A DNA stretch of 64,000 bases from RHKX01 sp964641695. Its GTDB lineage: Bacteria; Actinomycetota; Thermoleophilia; Solirubrobacterales; 70-9. The position numbers and the translations under genes are program-made. The notes below the pieces were generated by a model, which was not told the DNA's origin, ran no database searches, and saw nothing but the letters and a program-made list of their open reading frames with translations. Positions 49,155-56,956 of this stretch are shown here, piece after piece. The stretch covers positions 1 through 64,000 of the forward strand of contig CAZXKG010000001.1 in the NCBI GenBank assembly GCA_964641695.1, read 5' to 3'. How positions within the stretch are numbered: the first letter of the stretch is position 1; every line of letters starts with the position of its first letter.

Positions 49155-49750
49155 CCGCCGGCCTCGCGGGCGGCGATCAGCGCCGCGACCGTCGCCTGCA
49201 TCGCGCACTCGGCCCCCTCGCGGTCGAGTCCCTGCTCGCGGCGCAGGATCTTCCAGCTCAGCACGTCGGTGGCCGCGATCAGCATCGCCGTCCAGCGCTC
49301 CCTGAAGGGGTCGCCGGAAGGAAGCACCTCGGCGAACACGCGCTCGACCCACGCCCGATGGACGGCGCGCCCGTAGGCCAGCAGCGGCACGAGCTCCTCG
49401 ACCCGGTCCTCGAGTGCGATCATGCGGACGATGCCGTCCCCGATCTCCTCGTACTCCTCGAGGAGCATCGCGACGCCCCCGACGGCGTCGCCGGGCTCGA
49501 TCTCGTCCCGCCGCCGATCGATCCGTCCACCGACCCGCTCGGCGACCGCCGCCAGCAGGCCGCCCTTGGTCTCGAAGTGGTTGACGATCGTCTGCACCGA
49601 GACCCCGGCGGCGCCGGCGATGTCGCGCAAAGTCACCTCGTCGTACCAGCGCTCGAGGTAGAGGCGCTCGGCGGCGGCGAGGATCGCCTCCCGGGTCCGA
49701 TCCTGAGTCTCGGCCCGCTTCCCCTGCCGGTAGGTCCGCGTGGGTGCCAT
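49151..49750 (-). CDS. TetR-family regulator of the glycosyltransferase
   Basis: 199 residues from the ATG at 49750 (the frame is open to 49903 but without conserved sequence). DNA-binding domain: REAILAAAERLYLERWYDEV and TLRDIAGAAGVSVQTIVNHF. The C-terminal domain includes AYGRAVHRAWVERVFAEVLP and WTAMLIAATDVLSWKILRR, a pattern seen in TetR proteins of the TetR_C-type small-molecule group. It is the first gene of a two-gene operon with the GT1 enzyme. An AT-rich segment at about 49825-49855 upstream is the likely promoter/operator. Confidence 0.88.
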   Translation of the reverse strand: MAPTRTYRQGKRAETQDRTREAILAAAERLYLERWYDEVTLRDIAGAAGVSVQTIVNHFETKGGLLAAVAERVGGRIDRRRDEIEPGDAVGGVAMLLEEYEEIGDGIVRMIALEDRVEELVPLLAYGRAVHRAWVERVFAEVLPSGDPFRERWTAMLIAATDVLSWKILRREQGLDREGAECAMQATVAALIAAREAGG

Positions 49751-50047
49751 CCCCGTCCTCCTGTTGGCCGCCGTCGCCGTGCGAGCTCGTCGTCCGGGCT
49801 CAGCCTCGTCGCGGGATCGGTGTAGCAATTTCACTTGACTCTTATTACAGCGAATTCCAGGGCCTGTCAAGGGAGGGAGACGCGGAAACAACGTTCCGCT
49901 CATTCCGGCGAGGAGCGTGAGAGGAACGAAACCCGTCTCCCTGGGGGAACTTCGTTCCCGTCGATGGCACCGTCGTCTCGAGGGGAACGTTTCTGCGGCT
50001 GATGACCCTCTGGGTGCCTACGTGCCGCCGCCTCGGATGTGCCGCGC
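49751..50047. other. 297-base intergenic stretch with a small palindrome
   Basis: No convincing gene. 49825-49855 is AT-rich (CACTTGACTCTTATTACAGC) and suits a promoter for the minus-strand TetR gene. GGGAAC-TTC-GTTCCC at 49945-49959 is a perfect hairpin near the 3' side of the gene at 50048-50926 and may end its transcription. Confidence 0.35.
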
Positions 50048-50926
50048 TCAGCCCGAAGGCGTTCGCAGGGAGGTCTGCGCGGCTTCCTCGGTGAGGCGGC
50101 GGACGACCATCGTGGCGGCTTCGCAGAGCTCGTCGAGCTCGACCGCGCTGCTGTGGTGACCCTTGACGTTGACGCAGAGCGCTCCGGCGGAGAGCTCGAA
50201 GGCGAAGCCGTCCGGCGCCTGCTCGGCGAGCCAGACGATGAAGCTGGGGGAGAAGAGGCGCTTCAGCCAGACCTCGTCGTCCTCGGGGCCGAAGAAGACC
50301 TCGTAGCGCTTGTCGTGGGCCTCGCTCTCGAGCTCGAGGCGGCGCATCTTGCGGAAGGCGTCCTCGGCGCCGTCCATGAAGCGGAAGCCGGAGCGGCGCT
50401 GACAGTAGACGTCGGCGACGTGGACGGCGAGGTCGGGGAGGTCGAAGAGCGCGACCGTGAACCGGTAGTAGTCGGTGTCGCGGTCGCCGTCTGAGTCGCG
50501 CGACTCGACCTCGTAGGTGTAGAGGCCGAGGGAGCCGGTCATCCCGCCCGGCAGGGTGCCGCCCATCACATGCTCCGCGTAGCGGCGGTTGCCCTTGCGC
50601 AGGAGTGGAGTCACCGGTGGGATCGGCGTCTTGCCGGGGATCCGCTGCAGGCCGCGAGAGTCGGCGTAGGTGCGGAAGAAGTCCTCCTTGGCCGCGTTCG
50701 AGGCGAGCGCGAAGGCGATCAGGACGACGAGCAGCGTCGCGACGGCGAGGGCGATCAGCCCGGCCACCGCGTTCGCGGCGAGGGTGCCGGCGACGAAGAC
50801 GCCGATCGCGAGCGTCGCCCCGAGGCTGAGCGTGACCGGATGGCCGAGCAGCCGCTTGAAGTGGTGACCGCGCGTGTCGTCGGTGTCCAGGGCCAGGGGG
50901 ATCTCCGGGTTGGATAGCTCTGTCAT
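50048..50926 (-). CDS. membrane protein of unknown function
   Basis: 292 residues from the ATG at 50926. A short cytoplasmic N-terminus is followed by two adjacent helices at about 35-85 (VTLSLGATLAIGVFVAGTLA and GLIALAVATLLVVLIAFALA). A soluble domain of about 200 residues then starts DFFRTYADSRGLQRIPGKTP and contains YEVESRDSDGDRDTDYYRFT, LPDLAVHVADVYCQRRSGFR and FELSAGALCVNVKGHHSSAV. The shape recalls DUF3137-like membrane proteins, but I cannot assign a family firmly. It is divergent from the dcw operon. Confidence 0.6.
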   Translation of the reverse strand: MTELSNPEIPLALDTDDTRGHHFKRLLGHPVTLSLGATLAIGVFVAGTLAANAVAGLIALAVATLLVVLIAFALASNAAKEDFFRTYADSRGLQRIPGKTPIPPVTPLLRKGNRRYAEHVMGGTLPGGMTGSLGLYTYEVESRDSDGDRDTDYYRFTVALFDLPDLAVHVADVYCQRRSGFRFMDGAEDAFRKMRRLELESEAHDKRYEVFFGPEDDEVWLKRLFSPSFIVWLAEQAPDGFAFELSAGALCVNVKGHHSSAVELDELCEAATMVVRRLTEEAAQTSLRTPSG

Positions 50927-51085
50927 GGTGCGTTCCGGACCATATCTCCGCCCGCGGGTCCTGTCGCGGTGGACACCCCCACGGCGCCCGGCGCCGCGGG
51001 GATCCCCCACCACCGCGCCACCCGCAGAAGGACGCGCCCACCAAGCGCTCCCAGGCCACGTAAGGCTCCTGCTTCACCCAACCCT

Positions 51086-51245
51086 GCGACCACGCCCCTG
51101 CTTCCAACGTCGTTGGGCAACCGTGGTCGCGCGGACGGAGGCGGAGACGGCTCTGCGTGAGCCGATGTCCCCGCGGCGCCGACGGAGCCCGCCGCGGCAG
51201 TTGTCTCGAGCGTGCAACCCCGCTTGCAGTGGGAGGAAGCCCCAC
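51086..51245. other. highly structured non-coding segment upstream of mraZ
   Basis: Five perfect stems in 160 bases: GCGACCACG/CGTGGTCGC (51086-51094 with 51122-51130), CGGCTC/GAGCCG (51148-51164), CCGCGGCG/CGCCGCGG (51171-51197), TGCAA/TTGCA (51213-51228) and GTGGG/CCCAC (51229-51245). It lies in the 557-base gap between the membrane protein (-) and mraZ (+). No protein-coding frame looks real. It could be a small RNA, or a leader of the minus-strand gene. Confidence 0.4.
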
Positions 51246-51283
51246 CAGGGGGGACTACCCTAAGAGTCGCTTGTCCAAGCGGT

Positions 51284-51312
51284 TTGACGCTGGATCCGCT
51301 GGCGGCTAACAG
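51284..51312 (+). promoter_or_regulatory. sigma-70-type promoter of the dcw operon
   Basis: TTGACG (51284-51289) and TAACAG (51307-51312) are separated by exactly 17 bases. It is the best promoter match in the region and lies just upstream of the MraZ boxes, leaving a leader of about 165 bases before the mraZ start. Confidence 0.55.
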
Positions 51313-51351
51313 CTCCGTCCGACGGACGATGTGGAATGCGCGAACAGAGTT

Positions 51352-51387
51352 GTGTTGCAGAGTGGGGCGTTGTGGGTTACTGTGGCG
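51352..51387 (+). promoter_or_regulatory. MraZ operator: GTGGNN repeats at 10-base spacing
   Basis: GTGGGG (51362), GTGGGT (51372) and GTGGCG (51382) recur exactly every 10 bases, with a degenerate GTGTTG at 51352. E. coli MraZ is known to bind TGGGN repeats separated by 5 bases in its own promoter, the same geometry. The dcw operon is therefore probably repressed by its first gene product. Confidence 0.75.
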
Positions 51388-51483
51388 CCCTAGTTGAGAC
51401 ACCAGGACCGGGGAGGCGAGGTTCCTCCCACCTCACCTCTCCGGTCTGTCTTTCTCACCGGGCACCGGATCCCCTCGTCGACA

Positions 51484-51960
51484 TTGACCTTTCGCGGCTT
51501 ACATGAGCACTCACTCGATTCGAAGGACCGGATCACCGTTCCCGCCTCCTACCGCGGGCCCCTCTCGGAGGGCGTCGTCCTGATGAAGGGCCTCGAGCAC
51601 TGCGTCGAGGTCTGGCCCGCGTCCGCCGCCGAGGAGATGGAGCGTCGCACCCTCTCCTCGCTGAACCCGATGAGCCGCGACGCCCGTCGCATCCAGCGCC
51701 GGTTCTTCTCCCACTCCGAGGCCGTCGAGCTCGACTCCGCCGGTCGCGTTCGCCTCGGCAAGCAGCTGATCGAGCACGCGGGCCTCTCCGGACGCTGCGT
51801 GATCACGGGCATGGGGGATCGTCTCGAGATCTGGAACCCCGACGAGTGGGACCGCGAGGACGTGGAGAACGACGAGAAGGCGCCGGCCCTCGCCGAGCAG
51901 CTGGCCGAGGCTCAGGCCGCGGTGCCGCTTCTGATCAACGATCCACAAGGACACCGCTGA
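51484..51960 (+). CDS. mraZ: MraZ, transcriptional regulator of the dcw cluster
   Basis: 158 residues from a TTG at 51484, chosen because MraZ proteins begin MF-R-G-x-x-E-H and the sequence here is TFRGLHEHSLDSKDRITVPA. Two AbrB-like repeats: the first ends near LMKGLEHCVEVWPA, the second has FFSHSEAVELDSAGRVRLGK, with ITGMGDRLEIWNPDEW. The family forms a ring and binds repeated TGGG boxes; such boxes lie 100 bases upstream. An acidic C-terminal tail follows. The upstream frame to 51394 shows no conservation. Confidence 0.9.
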   Translation: MTFRGLHEHSLDSKDRITVPASYRGPLSEGVVLMKGLEHCVEVWPASAAEEMERRTLSSLNPMSRDARRIQRRFFSHSEAVELDSAGRVRLGKQLIEHAGLSGRCVITGMGDRLEIWNPDEWDREDVENDEKAPALAEQLAEAQAAVPLLINDPQGHR

Positions 51961-51987
51961 GGGCCCGAGGTGGTGACACTTACCTAC

Positions 51988-52929
51988 ATGCCACTCGAGC
52001 ACGTCCCAGTCCTCGCCGCGGAGGTCATCCGCGACGCCGACCCCCAGCCGGGGGAGACGGTCGTCGACTGCACCTTCGGCGGTGGTGGGCATGCGCGCCT
52101 GCTCGCCGAGCGGATCGGCCCCGAGGGCACCCTGATCTGCATCGACCGTGACCCGGCCGCCGCGGAGCGCTTCGAGATGCTCGCTCCCTCGTTCGATTGC
52201 GAGGCTCGGTTCGTCCACGCCGACTTCGTCTCGGGCCTGGCCGAGCTGGCGGCGGAGGGCGTCCGAGCCGATGTGATCCTCTTCGACTTCGGCGTCTCCT
52301 CGATGCAGATCGACGCCGCCGAGCGCGGCTTCTCCTACTCCTTCGACGCGCCCCTCGACATGCGCATGAACCCCGACGACGAGCTCACGGCCGCCACGAT
52401 CGTCAACGAGTGGCCGGAGGCGCGGATCGCCGAGATCCTGCGCAACTACGCGGACGAGCGCTTCGCGCGCTCGATCGCCCGCCGGATCGTCGCCGAGCGG
52501 CCGCTGGCGACCACCTCCGAGCTGGTCGAGGCGGTCAGGTCAGGATTGCCCGCATCCGCCCGCTTCGCTCGCGGCAACCCGGCCAAGCGCACGTTCCAGG
52601 CGATCCGGATCGCCGTCAACGACGAGCTCGGCGCGATCGACGCGGCGCTGCCGACCGCGTGGGACATGCTCGCTTCGCAGGGACGGCTGGCCGCGATCTC
52701 CTTCCACTCCCTCGAGGACCGGCGGGTCAAGCACTTCTTCGTCGACCGCGCCCGCGGTTGCGTATGCCCCCCGGAGTTCCCGATCTGCACCTGCGGCCTG
52801 GAGCCCGAGGCCGAGCTGATCAAGCGCGGCGGAGTCACCCCGACTCCCGGCGAGATCGCCGACAACCCACGTTCCACCTCCGCTCGTCTGCGGGTCGCCA
52901 GGCGGATCGACGATGGGGTGGGCGTCTGA
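51988..52929 (+). CDS. rsmH: 16S rRNA (cytosine-N4)-methyltransferase RsmH
   Basis: 313 residues from the ATG at 51988 (a GTG at 51970 is possible). Landmarks: MPLEHVPVLAAEVI, the SAM-binding VVDCTFGGGGHARLL, ILFDFGVSSMQIDAAERGFS with PLDMRMNP, RRIVAERPLATTSELV, AISFHSLEDRRVKHFF and the cysteine-containing CPPEFPICTCG. It methylates N4 of C1402 in 16S rRNA. Always next to mraZ in this cluster. It overlaps ftsL by one base (TGATG). Confidence 0.95.
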   Translation: MPLEHVPVLAAEVIRDADPQPGETVVDCTFGGGGHARLLAERIGPEGTLICIDRDPAAAERFEMLAPSFDCEARFVHADFVSGLAELAAEGVRADVILFDFGVSSMQIDAAERGFSYSFDAPLDMRMNPDDELTAATIVNEWPEARIAEILRNYADERFARSIARRIVAERPLATTSELVEAVRSGLPASARFARGNPAKRTFQAIRIAVNDELGAIDAALPTAWDMLASQGRLAAISFHSLEDRRVKHFFVDRARGCVCPPEFPICTCGLEPEAELIKRGGVTPTPGEIADNPRSTSARLRVARRIDDGVGV

Positions 52930-53582
52930 TGGGTGCCCCGGCCGTCGCCACGCCGAAGCGCGCCCGGACCGCGCCCAAGCGCCGCCCGCCCGCACATCGT
53001 TCCCGCAGCGGCAAGCAGCGCTCCGGCAACGTCGTCCGCTTCCCGGTCAACGCCGTGGGCGATCTGGCCGATTCCGGCGTCGTCGTCGGGATCTCCCGGG
53101 GACGCGCGTGGATCTTCGTCGTCGGCATCCTGCTCTGCGGGATCGTCGCCGTGAACGTGCTCGGGCTCAGTCTCAGCGCCGCCGGCAGCGAGACCGCGCT
53201 CAAGATCGACGACCTGCAGCGTGAGAACAGCGTCCTGCGCGGCCGGACCGCCAACCGTCTCTCCAACGACAAGGTCTCGGCGGTGGCCGCCCGCCTCGGC
53301 CTCGCCGTGCCCGCCGCCGGCGACGTCGGCTACCTCGACGCCGGTCGGCGCGACGTCGAGGAGGCCGCTCGCCGCCTGGCCGCGGGCGAGATCGCGCTCG
53401 CCTCGCCGGTGGCTTCGGTCCCCCTCGAGGATGAGCTTGCGCCCGCCGTCGACCCCGTGAGCGGCGAGCCGCTCGCGGCCCCCGTCGAGCCCGACCCGGT
53501 TCCCGTCGAGCCGGCCGCACCCGCCGTCGAGACGGCGACGGGCGTGGACCCCACCGCCGCCGGAGGAACCCCGGTCCCGTGA
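52929..53582 (+). CDS. ftsL: FtsL-like septal protein
   Basis: 217 residues. A basic N-terminal tail (KRARTAPKRRPPAHRSRSGK) precedes one helix at about 60-80 (AWIFVVGILLCGIVAVNVLG). A short leucine-rich coiled coil (about 85-112, LKIDDLQRENSVLRGRTANR) and VAARLGLAVPAAGDVGYLD follow, as in FtsL/DivIC proteins. Residues 140-217 form an acidic Pro/Ala/Val-rich extension, longer than usual. Position between rsmH and ftsI supports FtsL, which helps to recruit FtsW-FtsI to the septum. Sequence conservation in this family is weak. Confidence 0.75.
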   Translation: MGAPAVATPKRARTAPKRRPPAHRSRSGKQRSGNVVRFPVNAVGDLADSGVVVGISRGRAWIFVVGILLCGIVAVNVLGLSLSAAGSETALKIDDLQRENSVLRGRTANRLSNDKVSAVAARLGLAVPAAGDVGYLDAGRRDVEEAARRLAAGEIALASPVASVPLEDELAPAVDPVSGEPLAAPVEPDPVPVEPAAPAVETATGVDPTAAGGTPVP

Positions 53583-53604
53583 TCGCGGCGCGAACGGAGC
53601 CCCG

Positions 53605-55260
53605 GTGAAGCTGATCGAAAGACGCGTCGGGCTCCTCTTCGCCCTCTTCGCGATCGCCTTCCTGATCGTGCTCATGCGGGCTGCCTGGCTGCAGGCGGTC
53701 AAGGGCGGCGAGTACAGCGCCGATGCGCGCAGCCAGCAGGTTGCGACCGTCCACGTGCCCGGCATCCGCGGCTCGATCCTCGATCGCCGCGGCAATCCGC
53801 TCGCCCTCTCCGAGGAGGCCGCCACGGTGATCGCGACGCCCTACCAGGTGGAGGACCCGACCAAGGTGGCGACCAAGCTGGGCGAGCTCCTCGACACCTC
53901 GCCGGAGGAGATCCTGCGGCCGCTGACCGCGAGCACCGGCTTCGAGTACGTCGCCAAGGACGTGGATCTGGTCACCGCGCGGCGGATCGAGAAGCTCGAG
54001 CTTCCGGGCATCGCCACGCTCCCCGACTCACGCCGCGTCTACCCGCTGGAGGGGAGCGGCGCCCGCCTGGTCGGCGCGGTCGGCGCCGAGGGACAGGGCC
54101 TCTGGGGCATCGAGCAGTCCGAGGACGCCACCCTGAGCGGGGTCGACGGGGAGATCTCGGTGACCAAGGACGCGCTGGGCCAGGAGATCGGCCGCGACGT
54201 CGAGACGGGCGCGGAGGTCGGGGGAGACGTGCAGCTGACGATCGACGGTCGCATCCAGGCCTACTCGGAGAAGGTCCTGAACGGGATCGCCGAGAAGTAC
54301 TCGCCGAAGCGGGCGACGACGATCGCGATGGACCCGAAGAGCGGCGAGATCCTCGCGATGGCGAGCTGGCCCCCGATCGACCCCAACGATCTCAGCGGGG
54401 TCGACCCCGACGAGCTCAGCAACATGGCGACGGCGTTCACCTACGAGCCCGGCTCGACCTTCAAGGCCTTCACCGTGGCGGGCGCGCTTCAGGACCGTCT
54501 CGTCGACCCGGGGACGCGCTTCGACGTGCCGCCGACGATCCAGGTCGCCGACCGGGAGATCGGGGAGTCGCACGAGGTCGGCTACCGGAACCTGAGCGTG
54601 GCGGACATCCTCGCTCAGTCCTCCAACGTCGGCACCGTGATGATCGGCTCGCAGCTCGGCAAGGAGGGTTTCGGATCCTGGGTCGACCGCTTCGGCTTCG
54701 GTGTGCCTACCGGCGTCGACTACCCGGGGGAGGAGCAGGGGATCGTCCCGGCTCCGAAGGAGTACTCCGGCTCGTCGATGGGCAACCTGCCGATCGGCCA
54801 GGGGCTCTCGGTGACCCCGCTGCAGATGATGGCCGGCTATGCGGCGATCGCCAACGGGGGCACCTTGATGACTCCGAGCCTGGTCGAGAGCGTCGACGGC
54901 GAGCCCGTCGCCCGCGACGAAGGCTCCCGCGTGATCGGCAAGCGCACCGCCACCGAGGTCCGCAGCATGCTCGAGGGCGTGACCGCCGCCGGCGGTACCG
55001 CCTCCGAGGTCGAGGTTCCCGGCTACGTCCTCGCCGGCAAGACCGGGACCTCCCAGAAGGTGGAGGACGGGACCTACTCCGAGACCAAGTTCATCGCCTC
55101 CTTCGTCGGCTTCGCGCCCGCCGCCGACCCCAGGCTGCTGGTCGCCGTGATCGTCGACGAGCCGCAGGGCGACTACTACGGCGGCAGCGTCGCCGCCCCC
55201 GCCTTCGGCGAGATCGCCAGCTTCGCCCTCCCGTACCTCGGCATCCCACCCACCAGCTGA
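53605..55260 (+). CDS. ftsI: peptidoglycan transpeptidase FtsI (class B penicillin-binding protein)
   Basis: 551 residues from a GTG at 53605. One N-terminal helix (LLFALFAIAFLIVLMRAAWL), then the dimerisation domain with VPGIRGSILDRRGNPLALS. In the transpeptidase domain the catalytic Ser284 lies in EPGSTFKAFT (STFK), SSN at 339-341 and KTGT in YVLAGKTGTSQK. FtsI crosslinks septal peptidoglycan with FtsW. No PASTA domains are present. A 178-base gap with a large palindrome separates it from murE. Confidence 0.93.
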   Translation: MKLIERRVGLLFALFAIAFLIVLMRAAWLQAVKGGEYSADARSQQVATVHVPGIRGSILDRRGNPLALSEEAATVIATPYQVEDPTKVATKLGELLDTSPEEILRPLTASTGFEYVAKDVDLVTARRIEKLELPGIATLPDSRRVYPLEGSGARLVGAVGAEGQGLWGIEQSEDATLSGVDGEISVTKDALGQEIGRDVETGAEVGGDVQLTIDGRIQAYSEKVLNGIAEKYSPKRATTIAMDPKSGEILAMASWPPIDPNDLSGVDPDELSNMATAFTYEPGSTFKAFTVAGALQDRLVDPGTRFDVPPTIQVADREIGESHEVGYRNLSVADILAQSSNVGTVMIGSQLGKEGFGSWVDRFGFGVPTGVDYPGEEQGIVPAPKEYSGSSMGNLPIGQGLSVTPLQMMAGYAAIANGGTLMTPSLVESVDGEPVARDEGSRVIGKRTATEVRSMLEGVTAAGGTASEVEVPGYVLAGKTGTSQKVEDGTYSETKFIASFVGFAPAADPRLLVAVIVDEPQGDYYGGSVAAPAFGEIASFALPYLGIPPTS

Positions 55261-55310
55261 TCCGCGATGACCCCAGGGAGCTGGGGTGTTGGCGAGAAGG
55301 GGAAGTAGGC

Positions 55311-55387
55311 GGGGGTGTGGGGTCCCCCTGCGGGGACTGCAGCCCGAGCGAAGCGAGTGGCCCCCGCAGGGGGACCCCACACCCCCC
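55311..55387. repeat. long inverted repeat between ftsI and murE
   Basis: GGGGGTGTGGGGTCCCCCTG plus CGGGG (55311-55335) is the exact complement of 55362-55386. With one bulged base the match continues three more pairs outwards. The 26-base centre contains CGAGCGAAGCGAG. Arms of this size inside the dcw operon would strongly affect transcription or mRNA stability. Similar in style to 9837-9920. Confidence 0.9.
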
Positions 55388-55438
55388 GCCGGGGCCGGCT
55401 GCATCCCCGACCGACGCCGAACCTAAGATCCACCCCGT

Positions 55439-56956
55439 ATGAAGCTCGAGGAACTGAGCTCCGCGCTGCCCGATTCCTCGGCCGTCGAGCTGATCGGAGG
55501 ACCGACCGACGTCGACGTCGACGACGTCGCCTTCGACAGCCGCAGGGTCGGCCCCGGAACGCTCTTCGTCTGCGTGCCCGGCATGGTCAGCGACGGGCAC
55601 GACTTCGCTGCTGCCGCGATCGAGGCGGGGGCGGTGGCGCTGGTCGTCGAGCGGGTTCTCGACCTCGACGTCCCGCAGCTCCTCGTTCCCGACGCGCGCG
55701 CGACGATGGGACCGCTCGCGGCGCGGCTGTTCGGCGATCCCAGCCGCGAGCTGACCGTGGTCGGGATCACCGGGACGAACGGGAAGACGACCACGACCTT
55801 CCTGGTCCGCTCGATCCTCGAGGCCGCGGGGATCCGGTGCGGGCTGCTTGGCACCGTCAAGCAGGTGATCGGCGGGGTCGAGGAGGAGGTCGTACGGACG
55901 ACCCCGGAGGCGATCGACGTGCAGCGGCTGATGCGCCGCATGCTCGACGCCGGCGATCGGGCATGCGTGATGGAGGTCTCCTCGCACGCGCTCGCGATGG
56001 GCCGCGCGGCGGCGATCGAGTTCGACGTCGCCGCGTTCACCAACCTCACCCAGGACCACCTCGACTTCCATGCCGACATGGAGGACTACTTCGCGGCCAA
56101 GCGGCTGCTGTTCGCGCCGGCGGATCCGGCCGCGAGCCCTCCCGGTGCCGCGGCGGTGAACGTCGACGATCCGTTCGGGGAGCGGTTGGCCGGCGATCTC
56201 ACCCGCAACGGACTGCGCCGCCTGATCAGCTTCTCCGCGCAGGGACATCTCGCCCACTACAGCGCTCACGAGGTCCACTTCGACGTGGCGGGGACCAGCT
56301 TCCTCCTGCACGGACCCGCCGAGCCCCGTCGCGTCGAGCTGCGCCTGCCCGGCCTGTTCAACGTCGAGAACGCGCTCGCCGCGATCGCCTGCGCCTCGCT
56401 GCTGGGGCTGGACCTCGACACGGCGATCGCGGCACTCGGGCAGGCGGAGCCGGTGCCGGGGCGGATGGAGCCGGTCACGGCGGGGCAGGCGTTCGACGTG
56501 ATCGTCGACTACGCGCACACCCCGGACTCGCTCGAGAACGTCCTCCGCGCCGCGCGACTGCTCACCCAGGGACGCCTGATCTCGGTGTTCGGCTGTGGCG
56601 GCGACCGCGACGCGAGCAAGCGCCCGCTGATGGGGCGGGCGGGGGCCGAGCTCTCCGACCTGTCGATCGTGACCTCCGACAACCCGCGCTCGGAGAACCC
56701 GGACGCGATCATCGCCCAGATCCTCGAGGGGATCGCCGAGCGGGAGCGGACGATCGTCGAGCCGGACCGGCGCCAGGCGATCGCGCTGGCGCTCGGGCAG
56801 GCCGGCGCGGGCGATCTGGTCGTGATCGCCGGCAAGGGCCACGAGCAGGGGCAGGAGCTCGAGGGCGGGCGGAAGATCCCCTTTGACGATCGCCGGATCG
56901 CCCGCGAGGAGATCGGCAAGCTGGACGCGAGCGCATCCGGGGGTGGGTCGGCTTGA
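55439..56956 (+). CDS. murE: UDP-MurNAc-tripeptide ligase MurE (diaminopimelate type)
   Basis: 505 residues. Mur-ligase P-loop GITGTNGKTTTTFLVRSI, then the UMAG-binding TTPEAIDVQRLMRRML, MEVSSHALAMGRAAAIEFDV with FTNLTQDHLDFH, and NVENALAAIACASLLGLD. The amino-acid specificity loop is TSDNPRSENPD; DNPR is the signature for meso-diaminopimelate rather than lysine. It adds DAP to UDP-MurNAc-L-Ala-D-Glu in the cytoplasm. The stop overlaps murF (TTGA). Confidence 0.94.
   Translation: MKLEELSSALPDSSAVELIGGPTDVDVDDVAFDSRRVGPGTLFVCVPGMVSDGHDFAAAAIEAGAVALVVERVLDLDVPQLLVPDARATMGPLAARLFGDPSRELTVVGITGTNGKTTTTFLVRSILEAAGIRCGLLGTVKQVIGGVEEEVVRTTPEAIDVQRLMRRMLDAGDRACVMEVSSHALAMGRAAAIEFDVAAFTNLTQDHLDFHADMEDYFAAKRLLFAPADPAASPPGAAAVNVDDPFGERLAGDLTRNGLRRLISFSAQGHLAHYSAHEVHFDVAGTSFLLHGPAEPRRVELRLPGLFNVENALAAIACASLLGLDLDTAIAALGQAEPVPGRMEPVTAGQAFDVIVDYAHTPDSLENVLRAARLLTQGRLISVFGCGGDRDASKRPLMGRAGAELSDLSIVTSDNPRSENPDAIIAQILEGIAERERTIVEPDRRQAIALALGQAGAGDLVVIAGKGHEQGQELEGGRKIPFDDRRIAREEIGKLDASASGGGSA

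Noticed and set aside
51090..51130. possible signal-recognition-particle RNA on the minus strand (GTTGGAAGCAGG)
   Set aside because: It contains GGAAGCAG, but the 5' partner strand lacks the conserved GTCAGG and the GNRA tetraloop arrangement, so the SRP domain IV is not formed.
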